NCBI GenBank assembly: GCA_024102795.1
Contig: JAGFJK010000327.1
Span: forward strand, 1 to 46,306
DNA from: Pirellulaceae bacterium
GTDB lineage: Bacteria > Planctomycetota > Planctomycetia > Pirellulales > Pirellulaceae
Direction of reading: 5' to 3'
DNA length: 46,306 nt
The notes below the pieces were generated by a model, which was not told the DNA's origin, ran no database searches, and saw only the letters and a list, made by a program, of their open reading frames with translations. Made by a program: the position numbers and the translations under genes. Below are positions 15,887-25,735 of the stretch, piece by piece (positions within the stretch are counted from its first letter, which is position 1; each line of letters begins with the position of its first letter).

Positions 15887-17221
15887 CTACGCCAGGCCCG
15901 GCAGCGCTCCGGTGCTGTCGCCAAGCTGGTGCATCTCGATGTCCACTCGATCGAGCATCGCCAGCCACAAGTTGGCCAGCGGCGTTTCGTTGGGATAACG
16001 CACATGGCGGCCCGGCTTGAGCGTCCCGCAGCCGCCGCCGGCCAGCAGGATCGGCAGATCGTCGTGATTGTGCCGGTTGCCGTCGGAGTTGCCGCTGCCG
16101 TAGGCAATCATGCAGTGGTCCAGCAGCGTGCCGTCGCCTTCGGGCGTGTTGCGAAGCTTTTCGAGCAGGTATGCCAGTTGTTTGACGTGGAAGATGTTGA
16201 TCTCCCGGATCTTGGCCTTCTTGGCTTCGTCGTTGCCGTGGTGCGACAGGTCGTGATGGCCTTCGGCCACGTTGATGAACGGGTACGGCTTGTTGCTGCC
16301 CTCGTTGGCCAGCACGAACGTGCAGACCCGCGTCACGTCGGCCTGGAACGACAGCGCCAGCAGGTCGCACATCAGCCGGATATGCTCCTCGTAGGCCGCC
16401 GGGATGCCCTGCGGCTGAGCGTACTCGGGCGTCTGCACGGGCGGCAGTTTCGCCGCTCGTTCGATCCGCTGTTCGATGTCGCGAATGGCCGTGAAGTACT
16501 CATCCAGCTTGCGGCGGTCGTTGATCCCCAGTTGCTGCGCGAGATCCTTGGAATCCTCGCGGACGAAGTCCAGGATGCTCAGCCTCCGCTGGTCGCGCTG
16601 CTGCCGCTGGGCGTCGGGGACGGTGGCAAACAACCGCTCGAAGACCGTCTTGGGATTGACTTCCTTGGGCAATGGCTGAGTCGCGGAGCGCCAGGACATG
16701 GTCGACGAGTAGACGCAACTGTAGCCGGAGTCGCAATTGCCGGCCATCGCGCCTTGCTCGCAGCCGATTTCCAGGGACGGCAGCCGAGTGCGATCGGCCA
16801 GCCGAGCGGCGGCGACCTGGTCCACCGAGATCCCGTTGCGGATGTCGGTGCCATCGGTCTTGCGGGCCTGTGTGCCGGTCAGGAAGGCGGCCAGAGCTCG
16901 CGCGTGATCGCCGCCGCCGTCGCCGTGCGGCCGGGCTTTGTCGGCGGTCAGCCCAGTCAACACCTGCACCTGGTCCTTGACCGGCGCCAACGGCTGCAGG
17001 ATCGGCGTCAGCTCGAAGTCCGAGCCCTCGGACGGCGGTGTCCAGTCGGCCATGTTCTTGCCGTTGGGCACGTACAGGAACGCCAGTCGATTGGGAGCGG
17101 CCGTCTGGCCGCCGCCCGCTTCGGCCCAGGCCACGCGAGTGCCCATGGCTTCGAGCCACGGCAGAGAAATGGCCACGCCCAGGCCTTGCAGCATCGTCCG
17201 GCGAGAAATCGTATTCGGCAT
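15887..17221 (-). CDS. DUF1552 domain-containing protein, Tat-exported
   Basis: A 444-residue protein with a twin-arginine signal (ISRRTMLQGLGVAISLPWL) and the DUF1552 body: RLAFLYVPNGKNMADW, then the GDGGGDHARALAAFLTG stretch, then a C-terminal GEGDGTLLDH-like region (TPEGDGTLLDHCMIAYGSGN). The fold is related to alkaline-phosphatase/sulfatase-like proteins, but no catalysed reaction is established. The ATG at 17221 has GAGGAA upstream. It lies downstream of the DUF1592 gene on the same strand, the usual planctomycete pairing, with 155 bp of repeat-bearing DNA between them. By analogy with the DUF1549/DUF1501 pair at 22403-27178, the two probably act together in the periplasm. Confidence 0.9.
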   Translation of the reverse strand: MPNTISRRTMLQGLGVAISLPWLEAMGTRVAWAEAGGGQTAAPNRLAFLYVPNGKNMADWTPPSEGSDFELTPILQPLAPVKDQVQVLTGLTADKARPHGDGGGDHARALAAFLTGTQARKTDGTDIRNGISVDQVAAARLADRTRLPSLEIGCEQGAMAGNCDSGYSCVYSSTMSWRSATQPLPKEVNPKTVFERLFATVPDAQRQQRDQRRLSILDFVREDSKDLAQQLGINDRRKLDEYFTAIRDIEQRIERAAKLPPVQTPEYAQPQGIPAAYEEHIRLMCDLLALSFQADVTRVCTFVLANEGSNKPYPFINVAEGHHDLSHHGNDEAKKAKIREINIFHVKQLAYLLEKLRNTPEGDGTLLDHCMIAYGSGNSDGNRHNHDDLPILLAGGGCGTLKPGRHVRYPNETPLANLWLAMLDRVDIEMHQLGDSTGALPGLA

Positions 17222-17236
17222 CGCGCTGTGTTCCTC

Positions 17237-17300
17237 GTCAGTTGTCAGTTGTCATTCGTCAGTTGTCATTCGTCAATTTGCAATTTGCAATCTTCAATCT
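17237..17300. repeat. Short tandem repeats in the DUF1592-DUF1552 gap
   Basis: GTCAGTTGTCA and GTCATTC units alternate, then CAATTTG units, the same families as at 15770-15885. The rest of the 155-bp gap shows no promoter I can defend. Confidence 0.75.
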
Positions 17301-17376
17301 GCCTCCGTCATCCACCCGCCAGACCCCGCACTAACGCCCATCCCACTTGTCAGTCCCTCAGACCCGTCCAAGTCTT

Positions 17377-19857
17377 CTATCCGCGGCGCTTTCCAAACGG
17401 TTCGCTGCGGGCGATTGCCACGACCAGGGAGGAAAACCGGTAGTCCGCCGCTTGCAGATCCTGGACGATCTTGTCCAGGGCTCTGGTATCATAATACTCC
17501 AATCCTCGCCCCAGCGCGTAGACCAACAGCTTCTCGGCCAGGCAGCGAGCGAACAGTTCGCGGCGCTGGCGCAGCACGCGTTTCAGGTCCGCGGGTCCGT
17601 CGAATGCCGTGCCGTCGGGCAAGGTTCCCGCGGCGTCGATGGGGAAGTTGCCGTCCTGCGTGCGATAGCCGCCGATGGGGTCGAAGTTTTCCAGGGCGAA
17701 GCCCAGGGCGTCCATTTGCAGGTGGCAGTTCGCGCAGCTCGGATTCTGCCGATGCTGTTCCATCCGTTGCCGCAAGGAGCCGGTCAGTTGTGCCTGCTCG
17801 TTCTCGGCCAGCTCCGGCACGTTGGCCGGGGGCGCCGGCGGCGGCGTTCCCAGGATCTGTTCCAACACCCAGCGGCCGCGCTTCACGGGCGAGGTGCGAG
17901 TCGGGTTGGAAGTGACGGTCAACACCGAGGCGTGGGTGACCAGGCCGCCGCGCTGCGCGTCGGCCAGTTGGACCCGGACAAAGTCGTCGCCCCGAATCGG
18001 CTGACCGCCCGCGGCGGCCGGCTTCGCGCCGGGCCGCGTGCCGACCGTATCCACGATGCCGTAGTGCCGGGCCAGCGTTTCGTTCAGAAAGGTGAAATCG
18101 GCATCCAGCAGGTCCAGGACCGGGCGATCCTCCCGCAGCACGGCGGCAAAAAACTGGCGCGTCTCCTCGCGCATCGCCAATCGCAGTTTGTCACTGAAGG
18201 CCGGAAACCGCTGCGGATCGGGCTGGAACGTATCCAGCCGCCGCAACTGCAGCCACTGCAGGGCGAAGTTGTCGACCAGCGCGATCGCCTTGGGATCGGC
18301 CAGCATGCGGTGGACTTCGGCGTCGAGCTGCTCGCGGAGCCGACCCTGACCGGCCAGTTCAAACAGCCGCTCGTCCGGCATCGTGCTCCACAGGAAGTAC
18401 GACAAGCGCGACGCCAGTTGGAACTCGTCCAGCGGCCGGATCTCGGTGCTTTCGGGCCGACCATCCAGCTCCATGCGGAACAGGAACTTGGGCGAACAGA
18501 GCACGGCCTGCATGGCCAACTGCATGGCCGCCTCCCACGGCTGTCCGGCTTGCTGGACCGAGTCGGCCAGGGCGACCAGCCGCGCGAGCTCCTCGTCGGT
18601 GACCGGGCGGCGATAGGCTCGCGACGCGAACCGCCGCAGCACGCTCCGCGAACGCTCCGCGTCACTCAGCCCATCGTCGGCCGCCAGCAGCCGGCGCTGC
18701 GCCGCGGGGCGCGTGTCGAGCGGTCCTTCCAGAGCCAGATACTCGACAAACAGTCGCGCCGGTGGCAGATCGTCGTCCGGCTTGACAATCGCCAACGCCA
18801 TCCGCTGCCGGCCGGGCATGGCAGGCACAAGCACTTCCAGGACTTCCGCCGCGTCGGCCCGATCGGCCTTGACGTCGAGCGTTTGCAGGACGCGCAGCGG
18901 TCGCAGGCTGCCGACGGCCTTGCCCGCCAAGTGAGCGACTTCCTCGTCCCCGGCGGCATCCGGGACCTGGCCCGTGACCAGGACCGCCACGCGGAGCGAT
19001 TCGCGACCCGCCTTGTCCGCATAGACGCGAGCCCGGAACGTATACTCGCCCTCCGCGTCCCACTGGTAGGTCGTGTGGATCGGACCCGTGTCCACCGGCG
19101 ACTCGGCATCCCCGCTGGTCACGACGCGGAAGTTGCCGTCCAGCGGCACGTTGGCGCTGGCCGGCTCCGTGTACCGCGACGAGAGATGGCGCTTGGGCGG
19201 CGGGGGAGGATCGGGCACGATCGCCCGCTGCATGATGCTTTCCGCCGCCGCCAGGTAACGCTCCATCAGCACCGGCGACAGCGACAGCACGTCGCCGATG
19301 TTGTCGAAGCCGTGGCCGATGTCGTCCGAGGGAAAGTCCTCGGTCGGATCGAAGTCCACACCCACCAGGTCGCGAACCGTGAGCCGATACTCGGTGCGGT
19401 TCAGCCGCCGCATGGTGACCCGTCCGGGATTGGGCGGCGCGTCGCGGGCGGCCTGCTCGAATACGCCCTTGAGCGTGGCGACGAACGCCTCGCGCTGCTC
19501 GACCTTCGGCTGAGGATGATCGTCGGGCGGCATCACGCCCAGCGACACCATCCGCAGCACGTTTTCCCATTGCTTCCAGTTCTTCACCACGCCCGCGTCG
19601 TCCCGCACATCCGCCAGCGACAAACCGGCTTCCGGCTGGTTCCCGCTGTGGCAGTCCAAACAGTGCTGCTGGATGAACGCCACGCCGTGCTGCGCGAACC
19701 GGCTGGGCGCTGGTTCGGCCGCTTGTTCCTGAGCCAGTAGCTGCTCGGCCGGCCAACCGGCCAGCAGCAGCGTGGCAGCCAGCGCCGCGGCCTGATACAG
19801 ACTCCGTCGCCGGCGCAGTCGACAGATACTCCACGACACGATGATTCTTCGCGACAT
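17377..19857 (-). CDS. DUF1592/DUF1588/DUF1585 protein with planctomycete cytochrome c motif
   Basis: 826 residues from the ATG at 19857, selected because GAGG sits six bases upstream; in-frame ATGs at 19869 and 19911 are weaker. A hydrophobic export signal (AAALAATLLLAGW) precedes a c-type heme site CLDCH (C66, C69, H70). Then follow the DUF1587-like region (RLNRTEYRLTVRDLVG), a middle beta-rich domain, DUF1595 (RRFASRAYRRPVTDEEL), DUF1592 (FQLASRLSYFLWSTMPDE), DUF1588 with a second heme-like motif CANCH, and DUF1585 at the C-terminus. Domain order is complete for the family. Function is not biochemically defined; the heme motifs suggest a periplasmic electron-transfer or redox role. It is transcribed ahead of the DUF1552 gene. 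Confidence 0.9.
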   Translation of the reverse strand: MSRRIIVSWSICRLRRRRSLYQAAALAATLLLAGWPAEQLLAQEQAAEPAPSRFAQHGVAFIQQHCLDCHSGNQPEAGLSLADVRDDAGVVKNWKQWENVLRMVSLGVMPPDDHPQPKVEQREAFVATLKGVFEQAARDAPPNPGRVTMRRLNRTEYRLTVRDLVGVDFDPTEDFPSDDIGHGFDNIGDVLSLSPVLMERYLAAAESIMQRAIVPDPPPPPKRHLSSRYTEPASANVPLDGNFRVVTSGDAESPVDTGPIHTTYQWDAEGEYTFRARVYADKAGRESLRVAVLVTGQVPDAAGDEEVAHLAGKAVGSLRPLRVLQTLDVKADRADAAEVLEVLVPAMPGRQRMALAIVKPDDDLPPARLFVEYLALEGPLDTRPAAQRRLLAADDGLSDAERSRSVLRRFASRAYRRPVTDEELARLVALADSVQQAGQPWEAAMQLAMQAVLCSPKFLFRMELDGRPESTEIRPLDEFQLASRLSYFLWSTMPDERLFELAGQGRLREQLDAEVHRMLADPKAIALVDNFALQWLQLRRLDTFQPDPQRFPAFSDKLRLAMREETRQFFAAVLREDRPVLDLLDADFTFLNETLARHYGIVDTVGTRPGAKPAAAGGQPIRGDDFVRVQLADAQRGGLVTHASVLTVTSNPTRTSPVKRGRWVLEQILGTPPPAPPANVPELAENEQAQLTGSLRQRMEQHRQNPSCANCHLQMDALGFALENFDPIGGYRTQDGNFPIDAAGTLPDGTAFDGPADLKRVLRQRRELFARCLAEKLLVYALGRGLEYYDTRALDKIVQDLQAADYRFSSLVVAIARSEPFGKRRG

Positions 19858-19969
19858 TGGGAACCTCATATGAATTGCCACTACCGGTCGCAAGCCGACG
19901 CAACCGATCACGGCGTGTCATCACTCCGATAGGCCACCAGGACTCAATCTATCAATTATGGCGCGATCC

Positions 19970-20628
19970 CCGGTTCGGGATCGTGCGGCTTTGAAGTTGT
20001 CTTGCTTAGAGGATTTGGCGTCATGACCGAGGGAAAACGTGAATGTTCTCCGCGCCGGCAATCGCACCCCCTCGATATCCCTCTGGCCCCGATGAGTTTT
20101 GCATGAACCTTTCGTACCAAGCCGTCCGGCAATCGCACCGCCTCGATATCCCTCTGGCCCCCTCCCCGGCTTCCGGGGAGGGCTGGGGAGGGGCTCTTGT
20201 GCATCTTGTTTTGACGCACCGGGCACCCGATGGAATCACCTAACACTGTTCGCACTCAAGAATTCAGATCCTCAATTAGTATTCGACTCGACCGAAATCC
20301 ACGTCGCGCGAGTGCCCTGTGCGAATTGAACGCATTGCTTTGCTTCATAGCCCCGCAGGCCCCTCCCCAGCCCTCCCCGAAGCGGGGAGGGGGCCAGAGG
20401 GATCTCAAGGGGGAGAGCTCGCGGAAGCTGAGGCCGTCCCAAGTTCCCGGTAGCCACACCCCCTAAATCCCGAGGTTCCAACGCCTTAAAAGCTGCACGA
20501 TCTCGAAGCGGGGAGGGGGCCAGAAGTATTGTGAGGGGGACTCGGCGAAGTCGAGCTGAAGATTGGTTCATCATCCCAAGTTTCATACCAAGAACGACTT
20601 GTAAGCTGCACGACCTTCTTCGCGAAGG
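19970..20628. repeat. Long inverted-repeat element, rearranged copy (copy 2)
   Basis: The left arm contains a duplicated CAATCGCACC / CTCGATATCCCTCTGGCCCC segment (about 20050-20085 and 20126-20162). The centre matches the other copies (GATGGAATCACCTAACAC at about 20230). The right arm is also doubled: a CTGCACGATCTCGAAGCGGG block at 20493 is followed by a second arm ending near CTGCACGACC at about 20616. It fills nearly all of the gene-free stretch 19858-20681. Confidence 0.75.
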
Positions 20629-20681
20629 GCTCGCGTGGGGCTCTTCAAACTCGTTCCAACAGCGCGCAGTTGGCAGGCGGG

Positions 20682-22211
20682 TTATTTCGGCGGGATCAGT
20701 TCCAGGCAGACCAGGCGGTCGTCACCTCGCACATACAAGCGGCCGTCCACCAGGATCGGAGCGGCCCAGCAGGGATACTTCAGCAGATTGCGGCCCCGCT
20801 CGTCCGTCAGCTCCATCACGGGCGGCAGCGGTTCGAACTTTTCGGGATTGGCTTTCAGCAGGACCAACTGGCCGTACTCGGTCAGGCAGATGAAGTGGTT
20901 GTCCACGTACAGCAGCGATGAACGGGTCAGTCCCGGCTCGGACCACATCACTTTGCCCGTGGCCCATTCGACGCAACGCAATTCGGCGTCGTTCGTATGC
21001 CGGCCGCTGCTGCCGTACAGGTAGCCCTGGTGATGAATGGGCGTGTTCCAGTGCGTCTGCATCGCCTTCTGGCGGCTGTTCTCGTCGTCGCGCCAAACAA
21101 TGTCATATCCGCCCGGCTTGACCTGCAGCAGCGAGCTGCCGGGCCCGTACGTCTCGGAGATCAACACCTGGTCGCCAACCACGACCGGCGTGCTGGCATT
21201 GACGCTTTCCAGGAGCCGGGCCCGCCAGGGATACTCGAAATCCACTCGGCCAGTCGCCGGTTCGAAACCCACCAGGCCGCCGCGGCAGAATGCAAAGCAC
21301 CACCGCCGGCCGTTGATCGTGGCCGACTTGAGCGAAGCGTAGCTGGCCAGCTCGCTGGTAATCTGGTATTTCACCTCGCCGGTCCGCTTGTCGAACGCCA
21401 CGATGCCCGATCCGTTGCCGGTCACCTGGTCCAATTGGCCCGGAGCCACCGACTTCGACTCGGCCGGGCTGCCGCCCACCATTACGATCAACAGATCTCC
21501 TTCGAGGACCGGCGTGCTGCCCACGCCAAAGAAGTTCTGCACCACGCCGAATTGCCGGGCCGTGTCGACTTTCCACTCCGGCTGCCCATCGCTGGTCCGC
21601 AGGCAGTGCAGCATGCCTTCCACGCCGAAGATATAGACCCGCTCGCCGTCCACCACCGGCGAACAACGCGGGCCGCCGTTGTACTGGTACAGGTCTTCGT
21701 AGTCCGTCGGATACTCAAACGTCCAGATGTCCTGGCCCGTGCGGGCGTCCATGCAGGTCAGCCGGGCGTTGTCGCCGAAGCGATCGAACTGATACAGCCG
21801 CCCCTGGCTGATCGAACCGATCCCGTAGCTGATGCCCAGCTCCCGCGACCAGAGGATCTTGAGTCCATCCGCGGGCCAGGGCGCGGTGATGCCGGTCTCC
21901 GTGGACTTGTTGTCGCCCGTGGGGCCCAGAAACGTCGGCCACTCGGCGGGCCCGGCGCCACGGGCGGCGGAGCCCGTTCCGCTGTCGTTCGCGCCGACGG
22001 AACTGGAACCAGCGGCTTCGGCCGAGGTTCCGTCCGCCGTTGTTGAGGCACCGTGATCCTGGTCCTGCCCGCCCGTTTCGTTGGCGCCGGCGGGCCCCGG
22101 TTGCGAGCTGGCGGGGGGCTGTGATCCACCACACCCTGTCAACCAGAGAACGGCGAGCAGCATTGCCAGCAGAAGTTGTCCCATCACCAAGCCGTTGGCC
22201 GCTCGACGCAT
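20682..22211 (-). CDS. PQQ-like beta-propeller lipoprotein
   Basis: 509 residues from the ATG at 22211, where GGAGG lies just upstream and a lipoprotein signal follows (LLLAMLLAVLWLTGC, lipidated C27). An upstream in-frame ATG (22316) would bury the signal. After a Ser/Gly/Ala-rich linker come repeated propeller blades with the W-x-x-x-L and G-x-V-x-A/C patterns of PQQ-like proteins (EWPTFLGPTGDNKSTETG, YQFDRFGDNARLTCMDARTG, GIVAFDKRTGEVKYQI, LRCVEWATGKVMW). Such outer-membrane or periplasmic propellers are common in planctomycetes and mostly do not bind PQQ; ligand unknown. Divergent from the DUF1549/DUF1553 gene, sharing the 191-bp interval 22212-22402. Confidence 0.85.
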   Translation of the reverse strand: MRRAANGLVMGQLLLAMLLAVLWLTGCGGSQPPASSQPGPAGANETGGQDQDHGASTTADGTSAEAAGSSSVGANDSGTGSAARGAGPAEWPTFLGPTGDNKSTETGITAPWPADGLKILWSRELGISYGIGSISQGRLYQFDRFGDNARLTCMDARTGQDIWTFEYPTDYEDLYQYNGGPRCSPVVDGERVYIFGVEGMLHCLRTSDGQPEWKVDTARQFGVVQNFFGVGSTPVLEGDLLIVMVGGSPAESKSVAPGQLDQVTGNGSGIVAFDKRTGEVKYQITSELASYASLKSATINGRRWCFAFCRGGLVGFEPATGRVDFEYPWRARLLESVNASTPVVVGDQVLISETYGPGSSLLQVKPGGYDIVWRDDENSRQKAMQTHWNTPIHHQGYLYGSSGRHTNDAELRCVEWATGKVMWSEPGLTRSSLLYVDNHFICLTEYGQLVLLKANPEKFEPLPPVMELTDERGRNLLKYPCWAAPILVDGRLYVRGDDRLVCLELIPPK

Positions 22212-22402
22212 GCTGCCTCCGTCCTTTCCCACTGCCGTTCCCAACCACAGTCCGACCTCTCCAAAATAGCCCAGAAGCCAACGATCGCACAACAACGGGT
22301 ACGACCTGGAACGCACTGGAGACCGGCCTATCCTGCGGTCTGCCGGCAGCCGGCTTCCCTCGACCCTCGGCCCGCGACCGCGAATGGTTTATCCTGTTCC
22401 GC

Positions 22403-25400
22403 ATGAAACCGGCACGTCATTTACCGCCTGGCGGATTGGATTTCCGGGCCCGCGGCGCCCTGGTCTTGGCACTGGGACTGCTGGCCTGGTGGCCGGCGGC
22501 AGCCACGCTGCGGGGCGATGAGCCTCGCCGGACGGCCGAAGCGGAAGCGTTTTTCGAACGCCAGGTCCGCCCGCTGCTCGTGCGCCGCTGCGACGAGTGT
22601 CATGGCGAGCTGGTGGCCGAGAGCGAGCTGCGCGTGGACACGCTGGCCGGACTTGTGCGCGGCGGGCAGCGAGGGCCAGCCATCGTGCCCGGCCAGGCGG
22701 AGGAGAGCCTGCTGATCCGGGCGATCCGACACGGCGAACTGCTGAAGATGCCGCCCAAGGAGAAACTGCCACTGGCTGAAATCGCCATCTTGGCGAAGTG
22801 GATCCAAGACGGCGCCGCCTGGCCCGGGCAGCAGCCGACCGCCGATTCACCACCGAACAGTCCTGCAGGCAGTCCGAGTGATCTTCCGCCGGAAATTGCC
22901 GAAACCCAGCCACCGGCCGGCACGGCATTCTGGGCATTCGCTCCGCTCCGAACGCCCGCCTTGCCCGATGTACGCGACCGTGCGTGGGTGCAATCGCCAG
23001 TGGATGTCTTCATCCTGGCGCGGCTTGAAGCGGCCGGGCTGCGGCCCGCGCCGGCGGCCGACAAGGCGACGCTGGCGCGCCGCGCGAGCTTCGTCTTGCG
23101 GGGCTTGCCGCCGACGATCGAGGAGTTGGCCGCGTTTCAAGCGGACTCGTCGCCCGACGCCTTCGCCCGCCTGGTCGACCGCTGGCTGGCGTCGCCCCAA
23201 TACGGCGAACGCTGGGGACGCCACTGGCTGGACGTGGCCCGCTACGCCGATTCGAACGGGTTGGACGAGAACCTGGCCCACGCCAACGCCTACCGGTACC
23301 GCGACTATGTTGTCAATTCGCTGAATCGCGACAAGCCGTACGACCGGTTCGTGAGCGAACAGATTGCTGGCGACTTGCTACCGCCGTCGTCCGCCAACGC
23401 CGATCCACTGGAACCGCTGGTGGGAACCGGACTGCTGTGCATCGGTCCCAAGATGCTGGCCGAGGACGATCCGGTCAAACTGCGGATGGACATTGTCGAC
23501 GAACAACTCGATACGCTCGGCCGGGCCTTCCTGGGCATGACCTTTGGGTGCGCCCGCTGCCACGATCATAAGTTCGACCCGCTGTCGATGGCGGATTACT
23601 ACGCCCTGGCCGGGATCCTGCACAGCACGCGGACGATGGATACGTTCACCGTGGTGGCCCAGTGGCACGAACGGCCGCTGGCCACGCCCGCGGCGCTTGC
23701 CGAGCGGGACGCTCACCAGCGGCGGCTCGATGCCGCGCGGCAGCGGATTGCCGAACTCCGGCAGAACTCGCGTCGAAAACTCGCCGCGTTGGCCCGCCGG
23801 CATCTGGGCGACTATCTGCTGGCCGCCGAGAACGCTCGGCGACAAGCGGACCTGGCCGCGCGCGCCGTGGCGATCGGTCCCCGCATCCCGGCGCCCGAGC
23901 ATCCCGACGCCATGTTGCTGGAAGCGGAAGACTTTTCGCGAGGCAACGTCCTGCGCGACCGGGAGAACTATGGTCGAGGCATCGGCGTGCTGGTCAACCA
24001 GGGCCAGACGCCGAATTTTGTCGAGTACGACGTCAAGGTGCCGCGGGCGGCCGTTTATCAACTGGAAGTTCGCTACGCGGCGGCCGCCGCCCGGCCCTGC
24101 CGGCTGCTGCTGGACGGCCAGCCGGCGGCGGACGATCTGGCCGACGGCGTCACGGGGTCCTGGTTCCCCGATTCGCAGCGCTGGGAAGTCGAAGGCTTCT
24201 TCACGCTCAGCGCCGGGCAGCACGTGCTGCGGCTCGAACAGCCGCAATTTTTCCCGCACATCGACAAGCTGCTGCTGGTGCCAATCGAAGGCGGCGGGAT
24301 GGCTGCGATCCCGCCGCTCGATCCGGCTTGCCGGCCGCTGACCGAATGGGTCTCCCGCTGTGCGGAGGCCCTGCGCGCGGCAGACTCGGACGAGCAGTCC
24401 GTTTGGGCGAACTGGCACCGGGCGGTCCGGCGAGGCGACTCGGACGAGCGGTTGCGGGAGCTGGCCGGCGAGTATCAGCGCGCGGCGGCGGGGGAGTCAA
24501 CGCAGGGCCAACCTCTGGTCACCGCGCTCGACGGCGTCTTTTCGCTCGACAACGACGCGCTGGATCGCTATTTCCCCGCGGCCGACGCGGCTGGGCTGCG
24601 GCAACTGCAAGCCGAAGAAAAACAGCTTCAGGAATCGATGCCGCAACTGCCCACCGCGATGGCGGTCGAGGAAGGGGCGGCCGAGGATCTTCGGCTGCAT
24701 TATCGCGGCAGTCACCTGACGCTGGGGCCGGTCGTGCCGCGGCGTTTTCCCCGTGCGCTGAGCCTCGCGCCCGCGGAGCCGATTTCCCGAGGGAGCGGCC
24801 GGCTGCAACTGGCCGCGTGGCTGACGTCGGGCCAGCAGCCGCTGGTCCCGCGGGTGCTGGTCAACCGCCTTTGGTTGTGGCACTTCGGGGAGGGCCTGGT
24901 CCGCACGCCCGACAACTTTGGCCAGCTCGGCCAGCCGCCCACGCATCCCGAACTGCTCGATTGGCTGGCCGTTGAACTGGTGCGGTCGGGCTGGCAGCTC
25001 AAAGACTTGCACCGCACGCTGTTGCTGTCCAGCACTTGGCAGATGAGCACGGCGTACGACCAGCGGGCGGCCGAGCGGGACCCGGAGAATCGGCTCTGGT
25101 GGCGGCGGTCGCGGCTGCGGCTGGAGGCCGAGGCGATTCGCGACGGGCTGCTGGCCGTGGCCGGCAACCTGGACTTGCGGCAAGGCGGCTCGCTGCTGCC
25201 GATCGAAAACCGCAAGTACGTGACCAGCACCGCCAACGTGGACCCGGTGGTCTACCAGTCGAATCGCCGCTCGCTGTACCTGCCCGTCGTCCGCAGCGCG
25301 TTGTACGACGTGTTCGCGGCCTTTGACTTCGCCGAGCCGAGCGTGTCCAGCGGGCAGCGGCAGCGCACGACCGTGGCGCCGCAGGCCTTGTTCATGATGA

Positions 25401-25720
25401 ACAGCGACCTGGTGGCCGAGCAGACTCGCGCCGTGGCCGAGCGACTGCTGCGGGCACCAGCCCTGGACGACGCCGGCCGAGTGTGGCATCTGTACTTGCT
25501 GGCGTACGCTCGGCCGCCCGACCAGCGGGAAACGGAGCGGGCGCTGGAGTTCGTGGCTCAGTACCAGGCCGGCTGGGCGGAGATGGCGAAAGAGACTGCG
25601 GGCGAGGCGTCAGGCGGCAATTCAACCAGTCCTGACGACCACGGGGCCGCTCGACTGGCCGCCTGGCAGAGTTTATGCCGCGCCGTGCTGGCGGCCAACG
25701 AGTTTGTGTATCTGGAATGA
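22403..25720 (+). CDS. PSD1 protein: planctomycete cytochrome c, DUF1549, CBM-like and DUF1553 domains
   Basis: 1105 residues from the ATG at 22403; a longer open frame upstream runs into the PQQ gene and lacks a signal peptide. Order: export signal (ALVLALGLLAWWPAAAT), planctomycete cytochrome c motif CDECH (C63, C66, H67) with the LLIRAIRHGELLKMPPK tail, a Pro/Ser linker, DUF1549 (about 190-400; FARLVDRWLASPQYGERW, HWLDVARYADSNG), a second CARCH motif, a jelly-roll segment at about 502-632 resembling CBM6/35 modules (MLLEAEDFSRG... to QHVLRLEQPQF), and DUF1553 (about 790-1050; PRVLVNRLWLWHFGEGLV). It begins a two-gene operon with the DUF1501 gene 15 bp downstream. Family function is unproven; the sugar-binding-like insert hints at polysaccharide contact (inference). 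Confidence 0.9.
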   Translation: MKPARHLPPGGLDFRARGALVLALGLLAWWPAAATLRGDEPRRTAEAEAFFERQVRPLLVRRCDECHGELVAESELRVDTLAGLVRGGQRGPAIVPGQAEESLLIRAIRHGELLKMPPKEKLPLAEIAILAKWIQDGAAWPGQQPTADSPPNSPAGSPSDLPPEIAETQPPAGTAFWAFAPLRTPALPDVRDRAWVQSPVDVFILARLEAAGLRPAPAADKATLARRASFVLRGLPPTIEELAAFQADSSPDAFARLVDRWLASPQYGERWGRHWLDVARYADSNGLDENLAHANAYRYRDYVVNSLNRDKPYDRFVSEQIAGDLLPPSSANADPLEPLVGTGLLCIGPKMLAEDDPVKLRMDIVDEQLDTLGRAFLGMTFGCARCHDHKFDPLSMADYYALAGILHSTRTMDTFTVVAQWHERPLATPAALAERDAHQRRLDAARQRIAELRQNSRRKLAALARRHLGDYLLAAENARRQADLAARAVAIGPRIPAPEHPDAMLLEAEDFSRGNVLRDRENYGRGIGVLVNQGQTPNFVEYDVKVPRAAVYQLEVRYAAAAARPCRLLLDGQPAADDLADGVTGSWFPDSQRWEVEGFFTLSAGQHVLRLEQPQFFPHIDKLLLVPIEGGGMAAIPPLDPACRPLTEWVSRCAEALRAADSDEQSVWANWHRAVRRGDSDERLRELAGEYQRAAAGESTQGQPLVTALDGVFSLDNDALDRYFPAADAAGLRQLQAEEKQLQESMPQLPTAMAVEEGAAEDLRLHYRGSHLTLGPVVPRRFPRALSLAPAEPISRGSGRLQLAAWLTSGQQPLVPRVLVNRLWLWHFGEGLVRTPDNFGQLGQPPTHPELLDWLAVELVRSGWQLKDLHRTLLLSSTWQMSTAYDQRAAERDPENRLWWRRSRLRLEAEAIRDGLLAVAGNLDLRQGGSLLPIENRKYVTSTANVDPVVYQSNRRSLYLPVVRSALYDVFAAFDFAEPSVSSGQRQRTTVAPQALFMMNSDLVAEQTRAVAERLLRAPALDDAGRVWHLYLLAYARPPDQRETERALEFVAQYQAGWAEMAKETAGEASGGNSTSPDDHGAARLAAWQSLCRAVLAANEFVYLE

Positions 25721-25735
25721 GCGTGGAGATACTTC

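Noticed and set aside
17347-19740. A 797-codon plus-strand frame opposite the DUF1592 gene
   Set aside because: Antisense shadow. The minus strand encodes an ordered DUF1592 protein with export signal and CxxCH motifs.
19977-20626. Small proteins with Pro/Ser/Gly-rich sequence in the inverted-repeat copies
   Set aside because: The same peptide-like frames appear in every copy of the element and on both strands, and they change frame between copies, as expected for repeat DNA rather than genes.
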